DNA from: JBBDSH01 sp040905045
GTDB taxonomy: Bacteria > Pseudomonadota > Gammaproteobacteria > Eutrophobiales > Eutrophobiaceae
Length of the DNA: 64,000 bases
Direction: 5' to 3'
Assembly: GCA_040905045.1 (NCBI GenBank)
Contig: JBBDSH010000105.1
Location: 1-64,000, forward strand
In this document: piece after piece, positions 17,694-26,673 of the stretch
Layout: every line of letters begins with the position of its first letter
Numbering within the stretch: position 1 is the stretch's first letter
The notes under the pieces: generated by a model
What the model was told of the DNA's origin: nothing
The model's input: the letters and a program-made list of their open reading frames with translations, nothing else
Database searches by the model: none
Position numbers and translations under genes: made by a program

Positions 17694-17863
17694 CGTGGCT
17701 CGTGGCTCGTGGCTCGTATTGCGTGGCTCGTGGCTCGTGGCTGGTGGCTGGAAAGACACCACGAGACCTGGTTCATGTATTACCAGCCACCAGCCACGAG
17801 CCACGAGTCCCGGATCTCGCACTTCGAGCCACGAGCCACGAGCCACGAGCCATCTGTATCGAC
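17694..17863. repeat. GAGCCAC mirror element between nuoJ and nuoK
   Basis: The left arm (17694-17753) is GTGGCTC and GTGGCTG heptads; the right arm (about 17782-17852) is the reverse complement. The core is about 30 bp (near AAAGACACCACGAGACC). It is one of the longest mirror elements in the window. Open frames across it simply translate the heptads. Confidence 0.85.
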
Positions 17864-17880
17864 TTGCAGGGAGCAGAAAC

Positions 17881-18186
17881 ATGATCACGCTGTCACAAGT
17901 ACTCACCCTCGCGGCCATTTTATTCTGTATCAGCGTCGCCGGTATCTTCATCAACCGCAAGAACGTGATCATCCTGCTCATGTGTATCGAACTCATGCTG
18001 CTGTCCGTGAACATGAATTTTATTGCCTTCTCGCATTTTCTGGGCGATACCGCCGGACAGGTGTTCGTGTTCTTTATCCTGACCGTGGCCGCGGCGGAAT
18101 CCGCCATTGGACTGGCCATCCTGGTGGTGCTGTTCCGCAACCGGGACACCATCAATGTCGCCGATCTGAACAGGATGAAAGGCTGA
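17881..18186 (+). CDS. nuoK: NADH-quinone oxidoreductase subunit K
   Basis: 101 residues with three membrane helices and the conserved glutamates in CIELMLLSVNMNF (about 36) and AAAESAIGLAI (about 72), both involved in proton transfer. MrpC homologue. The ATG at 17881 gives the canonical length; the frame extends upstream through the repeat element but that is not coding. The stop overlaps the nuoL ATG. Confidence 0.97.
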   Translation: MITLSQVLTLAAILFCISVAGIFINRKNVIILLMCIELMLLSVNMNFIAFSHFLGDTAGQVFVFFILTVAAAESAIGLAILVVLFRNRDTINVADLNRMKG

Positions 18187-20159
18187 TGTTCGAGGACATG
18201 AAAAGTATCTATCTCACCATCGTACTGGCGCCGCTGATTGGCTCCGTTATTGCCGGGCTGTTCGGCCGGGCCATCGGTCGCAGTGGAGCTCACTGGGTGA
18301 CCATTATCGGCGTGGGCGTATCCGCGATCCTGTCCCTGGTGGCCTACAAGCATATCGTCTTCGACGGCGGGGAAATCTTTAACGGAACAATATTTACCTG
18401 GCTCACGACCGCCAGCTACAGTTTCGAGATCGGTTTTCTCATTGATCATCTCTCGGTCAGCATGATGGTGGTGGTGAGTTTCGTTTCCTGGATGATCCAT
18501 ATCTATACCATCGGCTACATGCACGATGATCCCGGATACCAGCGTTTCTTCAGTTATATTTCCCTGTTCACCTTCGCCATGCTGATGCTGGTGATGTCCA
18601 ATAATTTCCTGCAGCTGTTCTTCGGTTGGGAGGCCGTGGGCCTGGTGTCCTATCTTCTGATCGGTTTCTGGTTCAAGCGGGAATCGGCCATCTTCGCCAA
18701 TCTCAAGGCCTTCCTGGTCAACCGGGTCGGCGATTTCGGCTTCCTGCTGGGCATTGCCGCCGTCCTCATGTATTTCAATACCCTGGATTACGCCGAGGTC
18801 TTCCGCATGGCCCCGGATCTGGCCGGAACCACGGTACAGATTATTGATGGACAGGAATGGCTGCTCATGACGGTCATCTGCATCTGTCTCTTTATCGGCG
18901 CCATGGGCAAGTCCGCCCAGGTCCCGCTGCATGTCTGGCTGCCCGACTCCATGGAAGGCCCGACGCCTATTTCAGCCCTGATCCATGCCGCCACCATGGT
19001 CACCGCCGGTATCTTCATGGTGGCGCGCATGTCGCCGTTGTACGAATTTTCGGAAACGGCACTGAGTTTCATCCTGGTTATCGGCGCGCTTACCGCTTTC
19101 TTCATGGGTCTGCTGGGCCTGGTGCAGAACGACATCAAGCGCGTCATTGCCTATTCGACGCTGTCGCAACTGGGTTACATGACCGTGGCCCTGGGTGCCT
19201 CGGCCTACGCCGCCGCTATTTTCCATCTGGTGACCCACGCCTTCTTCAAGGCGCTGCTGTTCCTGGCGGCAGGCTCGGTGATCATCGCCATGCACCACGA
19301 ACAGGACATGCGCAAAATGGGCGGCCTGTATCGCTACATGCCCATTACCTGGTTTACCTGCCTGATCGGTTCCCTGGCCCTGATCGGTTTCCCGCTCACA
19401 TCCGGATTCTTTTCCAAGGACGCCATTATCGAGGCGGTGCATCATTCCACGCTCCCCGGCGCAAACCTGGCCTACTGGGCGGTTCTGTCCGGTGTGTTTG
19501 TCACCGCTCTGTATTCCTTCCGTCTGTTCTTCCTGACCTTCCACGGCAAGGAAAGAATCGACAGGGAAACCTGGAGCCATTTGCACGAATCGCCCGGGGT
19601 GGTGACAGTCCCGCTGCTGGTCCTGGCCGTGCCGTCCCTGATCATCGGCGGCTTCCTCATCGGCCCCATGCTGTTCGGCGATTATTTCCGGGACGCCATT
19701 TATGTGGCCCCGGCCCATGACGTTCTGGGCGCAATCGGCGAGGGCTATCACGGCATCTGGAGCTTCACACTGCACGCTTTCCAGACCCCGGCGGTCTATC
19801 TCGCCCTGGCGGGCGTGGTAACGGCCTGGCTTCTGTATATCAAATTCCCGCAGGTTCCCGATATCATCGCCCGCCGGTTCAGCCTGATTCATCGCATTTT
19901 GCTGAACAAATACGGTTTCGACGATTTCAACCAGGCGGTGTTTGCCGGCGGCACGCGCGGTATCGGCAATCTTCTCTGGCGCATCGGCGATGTCCGCGTT
20001 ATCGACGGCGTTCTGGTCAACGGTACGGCCCGGGCGGTGCGCCGGGTGTCCGCGATAATGCGGCAGGTTCAGTCCGGCTACCTTTATGATTACGCCTTCG
20101 CCATGATCATCGGTCTGCTGATACTGCTGGCCGTTTTTGTACATCAGATACTTTTTTAA
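18186..20159 (+). CDS. nuoL: NADH-quinone oxidoreductase subunit L
   Basis: 657 residues, the distal antiporter-like subunit with the long lateral helix at the C-terminus. Seen: the FFGWEAVGLVSYLLIGFW glutamate region, the lysine in MGKSAQVPLHVWLPDSMEGP, and HAATMVTAGIFMVAR. The ATG at 18186 overlaps the nuoK stop; the frame runs upstream through nuoK and the repeat but is not coding there. It pumps protons together with NuoM and NuoN. Confidence 0.97.
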   Translation: MFEDMKSIYLTIVLAPLIGSVIAGLFGRAIGRSGAHWVTIIGVGVSAILSLVAYKHIVFDGGEIFNGTIFTWLTTASYSFEIGFLIDHLSVSMMVVVSFVSWMIHIYTIGYMHDDPGYQRFFSYISLFTFAMLMLVMSNNFLQLFFGWEAVGLVSYLLIGFWFKRESAIFANLKAFLVNRVGDFGFLLGIAAVLMYFNTLDYAEVFRMAPDLAGTTVQIIDGQEWLLMTVICICLFIGAMGKSAQVPLHVWLPDSMEGPTPISALIHAATMVTAGIFMVARMSPLYEFSETALSFILVIGALTAFFMGLLGLVQNDIKRVIAYSTLSQLGYMTVALGASAYAAAIFHLVTHAFFKALLFLAAGSVIIAMHHEQDMRKMGGLYRYMPITWFTCLIGSLALIGFPLTSGFFSKDAIIEAVHHSTLPGANLAYWAVLSGVFVTALYSFRLFFLTFHGKERIDRETWSHLHESPGVVTVPLLVLAVPSLIIGGFLIGPMLFGDYFRDAIYVAPAHDVLGAIGEGYHGIWSFTLHAFQTPAVYLALAGVVTAWLLYIKFPQVPDIIARRFSLIHRILLNKYGFDDFNQAVFAGGTRGIGNLLWRIGDVRVIDGVLVNGTARAVRRVSAIMRQVQSGYLYDYAFAMIIGLLILLAVFVHQILF

Positions 20160-20171
20160 TCAGGACAGCGG

Positions 20172-21692
20172 ATGGAATTGAATCTACCCTTTCTCAGTAT
20201 ATTGATATGGGCTCCCATCCTGGGTGGGATCTGGGTCCTGTATGCGGGCGATCGCCAGGAACAGACCGTCAAGGTATTGTCCCTGTCGGTTTCCGTCATC
20301 GTCTTTCTGGTTTCCGTACTGGCGTGGTTCAGTTTCAATACCGGCACGCACGCCATGCAGTTTGTGGAACTGACAAGCTGGATCGAGACATTCAATATCA
20401 ACTATCACCTGGGCGTGGACGGCATCTCCCTGCCGTTGATCCTGCTGACCACGTTTACCACCGTGCTCGTCATTATCTCCGCCTGGGAGGTCATTGAAAC
20501 CCGGGTGTCCCAGTACATGGCCGCCTTCCTGATCCTGGAAGGCCTGATGAACGGGGTCTTCGCGGCTCTGGACGCCATGCTGTTCTATTTCTTCTGGGAG
20601 GCCATGCTGATCCCCATGTTCCTGATCATCGGTGTCTGGGGCGGGCCGCGGCGGGTCTACGCCACGATCAAATTCTTTTTATATACGTTCCTGGGCTCCA
20701 TATTCATGCTGGTGGCCCTGTTGTATCTTTATTCCCAGGCGGGCAGCTTTAATATCCTTGATCTGCATAACCAGCCCTTGTCGCTGCTGGCGCAGCAACT
20801 GATTTTCATCGCATTCCTGCTGGCCTTTGCCGTCAAGATCCCCATGTGGCCGGTACACACCTGGTTGCCGGACGCCCACGTGGAGGCGCCCACCGGCGGT
20901 TCTGTTATCCTTGCCGCCATCATGCTGAAGATGGGCGGTTACGGTTTCCTGCGTTTCAGCCTGCCCATTGCGCCGGATGCCAGTCAGGCTCTGGATTCAT
21001 TCATGATCGTTCTGTCGTTGATCGCCATCGTTTATATCGGCTTTGTCGCCCTGGTTCAGAACGATATGAAAAAGCTGATTGCCTATTCGTCAATTTCCCA
21101 CATGGGCTTTGTCACGCTCGGGTTCTTTATCGGCTTTTCCACCTGGGCGGCCACCGGCAATACCGATGCCGCGGTCATGGGTCTGGAAGGCGGCATGATG
21201 CAGATGATCTCTCACGGCTTCATTTCCGGGGCCTTGTTCCTCTGTGTGGGCGTGCTTTACGACCGGCTTCACAGTCGCGAGATCTCGGACTATGGCGGCG
21301 TCGCCAACACCATGCCGCAGTTCGCCGCCTTCATGATGCTGTTTGCCATGGCCAATTCCGGCCTGCCCGGCACTTCCGGTTTTGTCGGCGAGTTTCTGGT
21401 GATCCTCAGTGCCTTTCAGGCCAGCTTCTGGATCGCCTTCCTGGCCGCCCTGACGCTGATCCTGGGCGCGGCATACACTCTGTGGATGTACAAGCGTGTC
21501 ATCTTCGGTGATGTGGCCAATCAAAATGTCGCCGAATTAACCGATATCAACGGCCGGGAGAAATTCATCCTCATCGTGCTGGCGGCTGTGGTGCTGTTGT
21601 TCGGCATCTGGCCGGCGCCGCTGTTCGAGGTCATGCACCCGACCTTCGAGCATCTGTTCGAGCATATTACCCAATCAAAGCTGCCGGGCTGA
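20172..21692 (+). CDS. nuoM: NADH-quinone oxidoreductase subunit M
   Basis: 506 residues, about fourteen membrane helices. Antiporter-like proton channel subunit. Seen: FFWEAMLIPMFLIIGVWGG (about 139-157), the lysine in AVKIPMWPVHTWLPDAHVEA, and QNDMKKLIAYSSISHMG. It is four bases from nuoN. Confidence 0.98.
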   Translation: MELNLPFLSILIWAPILGGIWVLYAGDRQEQTVKVLSLSVSVIVFLVSVLAWFSFNTGTHAMQFVELTSWIETFNINYHLGVDGISLPLILLTTFTTVLVIISAWEVIETRVSQYMAAFLILEGLMNGVFAALDAMLFYFFWEAMLIPMFLIIGVWGGPRRVYATIKFFLYTFLGSIFMLVALLYLYSQAGSFNILDLHNQPLSLLAQQLIFIAFLLAFAVKIPMWPVHTWLPDAHVEAPTGGSVILAAIMLKMGGYGFLRFSLPIAPDASQALDSFMIVLSLIAIVYIGFVALVQNDMKKLIAYSSISHMGFVTLGFFIGFSTWAATGNTDAAVMGLEGGMMQMISHGFISGALFLCVGVLYDRLHSREISDYGGVANTMPQFAAFMMLFAMANSGLPGTSGFVGEFLVILSAFQASFWIAFLAALTLILGAAYTLWMYKRVIFGDVANQNVAELTDINGREKFILIVLAAVVLLFGIWPAPLFEVMHPTFEHLFEHITQSKLPG

Positions 21693-21695
21693 ACC

Positions 21696-23132
21696 ATGAT
21701 TAGCGCAGAACTGCCATTGCTGTTACCGGAAATCGCCCTGCTGACACTGGCCTGTCTGGTGTTGGTGCTGGATACCGTATTCGATCGTCCGGGCACCTAC
21801 GTGACCTACTGGTTGACGCAGGCAACCCTGATTATTGCCATGATCCTGGTTCTTTATGTGGCACAGGATAACGCGGTGATCGCCTTCAGCGGCCACTTCA
21901 TCTCCGACCCCATGAGCACCGTGCTCAAGTTCGCCGTTTGCCTGATCAGCCTGGTGGTGTTTTTCTATTCCCACGATTACCTGCGCGAGCACGATATTTT
22001 CAAGGGCGAGTATTTTGTGCTCGGCCTGTTCGGCGTTCTCGGCATGCTGGTCATGATCTCCGCGGGCAGTCTGCTGACCGTTTACATGGGACTGGAACTG
22101 TTGTCCCTGTCCCTGTATGCCATGGTCGCCATGCACCGGGATTCGCCCACCGCCTCCGAGGCGGCCATGAAGTATTTCGTCCTCGGCGCGCTGGCCTCGG
22201 GCATGTTGCTGTACGGCATCTCCATGCTCTACGGCGTCACCGGCAGCATCGAACTGCGGGAAATCGCCGCCCATGCAGCGGGGCAGGGCGAGACGGATCT
22301 GCTGATGGTCTTCGGGCTGGTGTTTGTCGTGGTCGGCATTGCCTTCAAGCTGGGCGCGGTGCCGTTTCATATGTGGGTGCCGGATGTTTACGAAGGCGCG
22401 CCCACGGCGGTGACCCTGTTCATCAGTACGGCGCCCAAGATCGCGGCCTTCGCCATGGCTATGCGCCTGCTGGTGGACGGCCTGCAGCCGCTGCTGCCGG
22501 ACTGGCAGGGCATGCTCATCATCCTCGCCGTGTTGTCCATGGCGGCGGGCAATATCATTGCCATCGCCCAGACCAACATCAAGCGCATGCTGGCGTATTC
22601 CACCATCGCTCATATCGGTTTCCTGCTGCTGGGACTGATAGCCGGGACCGAAAGCGGTTACGCCGGCTCCATGTTTTACGTGATTGTCTACGCCCTGATG
22701 AGCATGGGGTCCTTCGGCATGATCATTCTGCTGGGGCGCAGGGGACTGGAGGCGGATCGCCTGGATGATTTCAAGGGTCTGGCCGAACGTAATCCCTGGT
22801 TTGCCTTCATCATGCTGCTCCTCATGTTCTCCATGGCCGGCGTACCGCCGTTGATCGGATTCTGGGCCAAGTGGTTCGTTATCAAGGAAGTGGTGGCAAT
22901 GGGCTATGTCTGGCTGGCGGCGCTGGCGGTGCTGTTCTCCGTTATCGGTGCTTACTATTATCTGCGCATCGTCAAGCTGATGTATTTCGATGAGCCGGAC
23001 TCCATGTCCGCCATCAAGGCCTCCCGCTCCATGCGTCTGGTATTGAGCCTCAACGGCCTGTCGCTGCTGCTGCTGGGTTTCCTGCCCGGCGCCCTGATGG
23101 CCGTCTGCGTTAATGCCATTAGTGTCTTATAG
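21696..23132 (+). CDS. nuoN: NADH-quinone oxidoreductase subunit N
   Basis: 478 residues, the third antiporter-like subunit and last gene of the operon. Seen: MGLELLSLSLYAMVAM (glutamate in helix 5), KLGAVPFHMWVPDVYEGAP, and AQTNIKRMLAYSTIAHIGF. A nested repeat region (23152-23384) lies between it and the convergent psd gene. Confidence 0.98.
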   Translation: MISAELPLLLPEIALLTLACLVLVLDTVFDRPGTYVTYWLTQATLIIAMILVLYVAQDNAVIAFSGHFISDPMSTVLKFAVCLISLVVFFYSHDYLREHDIFKGEYFVLGLFGVLGMLVMISAGSLLTVYMGLELLSLSLYAMVAMHRDSPTASEAAMKYFVLGALASGMLLYGISMLYGVTGSIELREIAAHAAGQGETDLLMVFGLVFVVVGIAFKLGAVPFHMWVPDVYEGAPTAVTLFISTAPKIAAFAMAMRLLVDGLQPLLPDWQGMLIILAVLSMAAGNIIAIAQTNIKRMLAYSTIAHIGFLLLGLIAGTESGYAGSMFYVIVYALMSMGSFGMIILLGRRGLEADRLDDFKGLAERNPWFAFIMLLLMFSMAGVPPLIGFWAKWFVIKEVVAMGYVWLAALAVLFSVIGAYYYLRIVKLMYFDEPDSMSAIKASRSMRLVLSLNGLSLLLLGFLPGALMAVCVNAISVL

Positions 23133-23151
23133 ACGGGGATTAACAGGATTT

Positions 23152-23384
23152 TTGCCACAGAGAGCCTGCCCCGGACTTGACCCGGGGACACAGAGGACCA
23201 CAGAGAGAATATATAAGGGATAATTTTTATTCTTTGCGATCTTTGCGGCCTTTGCGAGATTATTATGTTTTTCCTTCCCTCCGGCTATGTAAATTGATCT
23301 CGCCAAGGCCGCCAAGATCGCAAAGGTGAAAAGAAATTATTTCTTATCTTACCTCTGTGGTCCTCTGTGTTTACTCTGTGGCTG
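23152..23384. repeat. Nested repeat region: CCACAGAGG arms around a CTTTGCG/CGCAAAG mirror element
   Basis: Outer arms of CACAGAG-type words (about 23155-23203) and the reverse complement CTCTGTG words (about 23350-23384) enclose an inner mirror element with CTTTGCG words (23235-23260) and CGCAAAG words (23300-23330). A REP-like hairpin CCCCGGACTTGACCCGGGG interrupts the left outer arm at 23170-23188. The layering suggests insertion of one element into the core of another, between the convergent nuoN and psd. Confidence 0.7.
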
Positions 23385-23386
23385 AA

Positions 23387-24244
23387 TTAAACAAATATTC
23401 CGATCTTCTCACCCATCTTGACGCGCTCGCCGGGTTTTAATGTTTCCAGCCATTGGACGCGGTCTTTCTCGAATAAAAGGATAACCGTGGAGCCCATGTT
23501 GAATCGGCCCATTTCCTCGCCCTTGTCGAGAGTGACGGGATCTTGCAGATGGTCATAGGTCCACGCGCCCGGGGACCGATCCCGGGCCGGTGTCACCTGG
23601 CCGGCCCATACTGTTTCCATGCTGCCGACAAATATGGCGCCCACCATGATCACGGCCATGCGACCGTGGAAGGTATTGAACAGACTGATAACCCGTTCAT
23701 TGCGGGCGAACAATCGGCTGACGTTTTCCGTGGTAACGGGATTGACTGAAAACAGCTTGCCCGGGACATAGGCCATTTTTTCCAGGGTGCCGGCCACGGG
23801 CATATGGACGCGGTGATAGTCGCGGGGAGCGAGGTACAGTGTCATGAAGGCGCCCTTGCTGAAACGCAGTGCGGCGTCCGGATCGTTGCCGAGCAGCTCC
23901 AGGGCTGAATATTTTATGCCCTTGGCCTGGAGCAGGCAGCCTTCCCGAATATGGCCCGACTGGCTGACACGGCCGTCGACGGGTGAGAGCAGGGCGTCGG
24001 CGCTGTTGTCGAGCGGCCGCGCATCGGGTTTCAGTTCACGTGTGAAAAAGCTGTTGAAATCCGCGAATTCCGTGCTGTCCGTCTCGTCAGCCTCGCTCAT
24101 ATCGACGTTATAAAGACGAATGAAGGCGCGAATCATCCGATCTTTCAAAGGCGGGTACCGCAGGCGTGCCAGCCGGTACATGCAGGCGGACAGCGTGTGC
24201 TGGGGCAGCAGGTATTGAGGCAGGATCTTTAACAGGCGGAGCAT
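23387..24244 (-). CDS. psd: Phosphatidylserine decarboxylase proenzyme
   Basis: 285 residues. It converts phosphatidylserine to phosphatidylethanolamine at the inner membrane. The self-cleavage site is visible as MGSTV near residue 251, so the serine would become the pyruvoyl group. The family usually reads LGST; the methionine is a mild variant. The catalytic histidines lie in DYHRVHMPV (about 141-149). ATG at 24244. Seven bases separate it from the copper-chaperone gene upstream. Confidence 0.96.
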   Translation of the reverse strand: MLRLLKILPQYLLPQHTLSACMYRLARLRYPPLKDRMIRAFIRLYNVDMSEADETDSTEFADFNSFFTRELKPDARPLDNSADALLSPVDGRVSQSGHIREGCLLQAKGIKYSALELLGNDPDAALRFSKGAFMTLYLAPRDYHRVHMPVAGTLEKMAYVPGKLFSVNPVTTENVSRLFARNERVISLFNTFHGRMAVIMVGAIFVGSMETVWAGQVTPARDRSPGAWTYDHLQDPVTLDKGEEMGRFNMGSTVILLFEKDRVQWLETLKPGERVKMGEKIGIFV

Positions 24245-24250
24245 GGGGTG

Positions 24251-24715
24251 TCAGTGATGCTCGTGACTGCTGTTGATGCGGCGAACGGCGGCTATCGTGT
24301 CAATGGTAATGCCGTCGGCGAAATGCAGTATTAACGGGATTTCGTCCCCGGTTCGGATCGGCTCGCGTCCATCGAACAGCATCAAATGGTGGCCGCCGGG
24401 ACTGAACCTGAACCGTTCGCCGGCCGGTACGGGAATGCGCTTCTGCCGTTGCATGGAGGATGTTCCGTCATCGCTAATCACCGTGCTGTGCATCTCAATG
24501 CGGCTGAATGCCGGACTGGTGACGTCTGTCAGGACTCGTTTGCGGCCGGACTGGTTGCCAATGATCAGGTAACCGGCATTAACCCGCACGCCGGGCGGTG
24601 CCTCGGCGATCCAGGCATCGTGAACCTTCAGCGCCGTTTCCGAGGCGGAGAGCGGTGCCGCCAGGGCGGCCAGAATCGGCATCAATACCGCGGCTTTACG
24701 TATTTTATGGATCAT
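24251..24715 (-). CDS. Periplasmic copper chaperone PCu(A)C
   Basis: 154 residues with a signal peptide (about 1-24, ending ASA-like). The copper site of the family, H-M-X10-M-X21-H-X-M, is represented by EMHSTVISDDGTSSM and by the later HHLML. PCu(A)C delivers Cu(I) to the CuA site of cytochrome oxidase together with Sco. It overlaps the upstream Sco gene by four bases, which supports that job. The histidine-rich end SSHEHH may also bind copper. Confidence 0.9.
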   Translation of the reverse strand: MIHKIRKAAVLMPILAALAAPLSASETALKVHDAWIAEAPPGVRVNAGYLIIGNQSGRKRVLTDVTSPAFSRIEMHSTVISDDGTSSMQRQKRIPVPAGERFRFSPGGHHLMLFDGREPIRTGDEIPLILHFADGITIDTIAAVRRINSSHEHH

Positions 24716-25371
24716 GATTGCTGTTGCATGAATTGCCGGATATCAAGGAAGCGGGAAAGTATCTCATCGGCCTTGTGGGGAGCGGAAAACAGGCTGATCA
24801 GGCGTCCGCGGGGATCGACCAGGAGGACCGAGGCACTGTGGTCGACCAGATAATCGCCGTCTTCCGATACCTCGCCCCTGGCGGCAACCACGCCCAATTG
24901 ACCGGTCAGTGAACGGATTTGTTCTTCACTGCCGCCCAGACCGATAAAATCCGGATTGAAATAGCCGACGTATTCAGACAGCTGGCGGGTGGTGTCGCGT
25001 TCCGGATCGACGGTAACAAACAGGGTCTGGGTATTGGTGATGCCCCGCTGTTCCAGTTCCCGCTCGACCTGGTCGAGCACCGACAACGTGACGGGGCAGA
25101 TGTCGGGACAATGGGTGAAACCGAAAAACAGGAACGACCAGCGGCCCTCGAGCTGTTTCAGACCGAATCGCTCACCGGTATGATCGACGGTCTCAAAGGG
25201 TCGTACCTGTTTCGGATTGGGCCAGAAAAGACCCTCGATGGAGGGTTCCTGCGCAGGTTCTTTTGCCGGGCCGGTATAATAATGGGCCGTGGAAAATCCC
25301 ACGCCCAGGCCCAGGGCAATGAGTCCGAGTATGAGCGCCACGGCGTTGACTGTTTTTTTCTTTAGCATCAT
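24712..25371 (-). CDS. SCO1/SenC family copper-insertion protein
   Basis: 219 residues with an N-terminal membrane anchor (about 8-28) and a thioredoxin-like domain. The copper ligands are the cysteines of CPDICPVT (C-X3-C, about 88-92) and the histidine in LVDHSASVLLVDP (about 179). Sco proteins help assemble the CuA centre of cytochrome c oxidase. It is translationally coupled to the PCu(A)C gene. No oxidase genes are in the window. Confidence 0.92.
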   Translation of the reverse strand: MMLKKKTVNAVALILGLIALGLGVGFSTAHYYTGPAKEPAQEPSIEGLFWPNPKQVRPFETVDHTGERFGLKQLEGRWSFLFFGFTHCPDICPVTLSVLDQVERELEQRGITNTQTLFVTVDPERDTTRQLSEYVGYFNPDFIGLGGSEEQIRSLTGQLGVVAARGEVSEDGDYLVDHSASVLLVDPRGRLISLFSAPHKADEILSRFLDIRQFMQQQS

Positions 25372-25598
25372 CAGGATTATACCTTATTAATAATGAGTGG
25401 TTCATTGCTTCGAAGCGATGCCGGTTGCGGTTGTCGATGGCTTGCGTAGTGCACTGATTTATAGCCGGTTTTTACAGTAGCGGTTGCTGAAATAATCTTG
25501 TTATACTGCCGCCTGTTTGGAATGAATATCCTTGTTGTCCATCGGGACTTGTCACTCGCAGTTTCAACATAATCACAAATTCATAAAAGGATGCGGTT

Positions 25599-26072
25599 GT
25601 GAAACATATCACGGGCCTTGCCCTGGTACTGGTTATTTTCTGGTTGATCAATTCCGGCCACTTCGACAGCCTCTTGCTGGGCCTGGGGCTTGTCTCGGTG
25701 GTGCTGGTGATGTGGATCAACCAGCGCATGACGAAGATCAATGATGAGTATCAGCCGCCGGTGCTGCTGTCCTTGCGGTTGCCGTCCTATCTGCTGTGGC
25801 TCGCATGGGAGATCGTCAAGTCCAATATGCATGTGGTCCGGCGTATCTGGCAGCGCAGTCCGGATATCAGCCCGACGGTATTCACCGTCCGGGTTTCGCA
25901 GCAGACCGATGTCTGCAAGGTGTTGTACGCCAATTCCATCATCATGACGCCCGGAACCGTGACCCTGGAGGTGGAGGGCGATGAATTCCAGGTCCATGCC
26001 CTGACCCGGGCCACGGCCGAGAGCCTTCAGTCGGGGGAGATGGACGCACGGGTGAGCAGACTGGAGGACTGA
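25599..26072 (+). CDS. mnhE: Mrp/Mnh cation:proton antiporter subunit E
   Basis: 157 residues: two N-terminal membrane segments followed by a soluble MnhE domain with the SIIMTPGTVTLEVEGDEFQVH signature (positions about 108-128). The GTG start at 25599 has AAAAGG eight bases upstream; an overlapping ATG at 25591 leads to immediate termination. A TTTACA/TAATCT pair at 25471-25498 is a weak promoter candidate. First gene of a tightly coupled antiporter operon. The rest of the 227-bp gap shows nothing else. Confidence 0.93.
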   Translation: MKHITGLALVLVIFWLINSGHFDSLLLGLGLVSVVLVMWINQRMTKINDEYQPPVLLSLRLPSYLLWLAWEIVKSNMHVVRRIWQRSPDISPTVFTVRVSQQTDVCKVLYANSIIMTPGTVTLEVEGDEFQVHALTRATAESLQSGEMDARVSRLED

Positions 26073-26344
26073 TGTTTATTGCCGCCGCTATCGCCATTCT
26101 TGTGGTCATGATGCTCGCCCTGGCCAGGGCGCTCATGGGGCCGACGGTGTATGACCGCATACTGGCGGTCAATATGTTCGGTACCAAGACTGTTTTGCTG
26201 ATCTCGGTGCTCGGTGTCATCGCCGGACGCGCCGATTTCATCGACATTGCCCTGGTCTATGCCCTGATCAATTTCATCAGCATTATCGCCGTCCTGCGTT
26301 TCTTCGAATACGCCGATGAAAGGAAAGCGGAGCAGGAATCCTGA
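26072..26344 (+). CDS. mnhF: Mrp/Mnh antiporter subunit F
   Basis: 90 residues with three membrane helices. The conserved ALMGPTVYDRILAVNMFGTK segment (about 20-39) is typical of MnhF/MrpF. Both ends overlap neighbours by one or a few bases (TGATG junctions), so it is translationally coupled to mnhE and mnhG. Confidence 0.92.
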   Translation: MFIAAAIAILVVMMLALARALMGPTVYDRILAVNMFGTKTVLLISVLGVIAGRADFIDIALVYALINFISIIAVLRFFEYADERKAEQES

Positions 26345-26673
26345 TGGAGACGGTTGTGAATATTCTGAGCTGGGCATTCCTCCTGGCCGGCGCTTTTCTC
26401 GGCATCTCCGGCGCCGTGGGCCTGTTCCGTTTCCCGGAATTCTTTACCCGTTTGCACGCCGCCAGTGTGACTGATTCACTGTGCGCGGCGCTGATTGTCC
26501 TGGGCCTGATCCTGCAAAGCGCTTCATTAATGTTAATCATCAAGCTGGTGTTGATCCTGCTGATACTGACCTATACCAGTCCCACCGCCGCTCACGCCCT
26601 GGCCAAGGCGGCGTTGCATGGTGGCCTGAAGCCCGTTCCGGATGGAGAAGGGGAGCCGTCATCGAAATCCTGA
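26344..26673 (+). CDS. mnhG: Mrp/Mnh antiporter subunit G
   Basis: 109 residues with three membrane helices. The FRFPEFFTRLHAASVTDSL motif (about 26-44) matches MnhG. The last codons overlap the expected start of the next subunit. Start ATG overlaps the mnhF stop. Confidence 0.92.
   Translation: METVVNILSWAFLLAGAFLGISGAVGLFRFPEFFTRLHAASVTDSLCAALIVLGLILQSASLMLIIKLVLILLILTYTSPTAAHALAKAALHGGLKPVPDGEGEPSSKS

Noticed and set aside
17709..18185. nuoL extension upstream through nuoK
   Set aside because: It translates the repeat and nuoK in another frame; the ATG at 18186 gives a normal NuoL.
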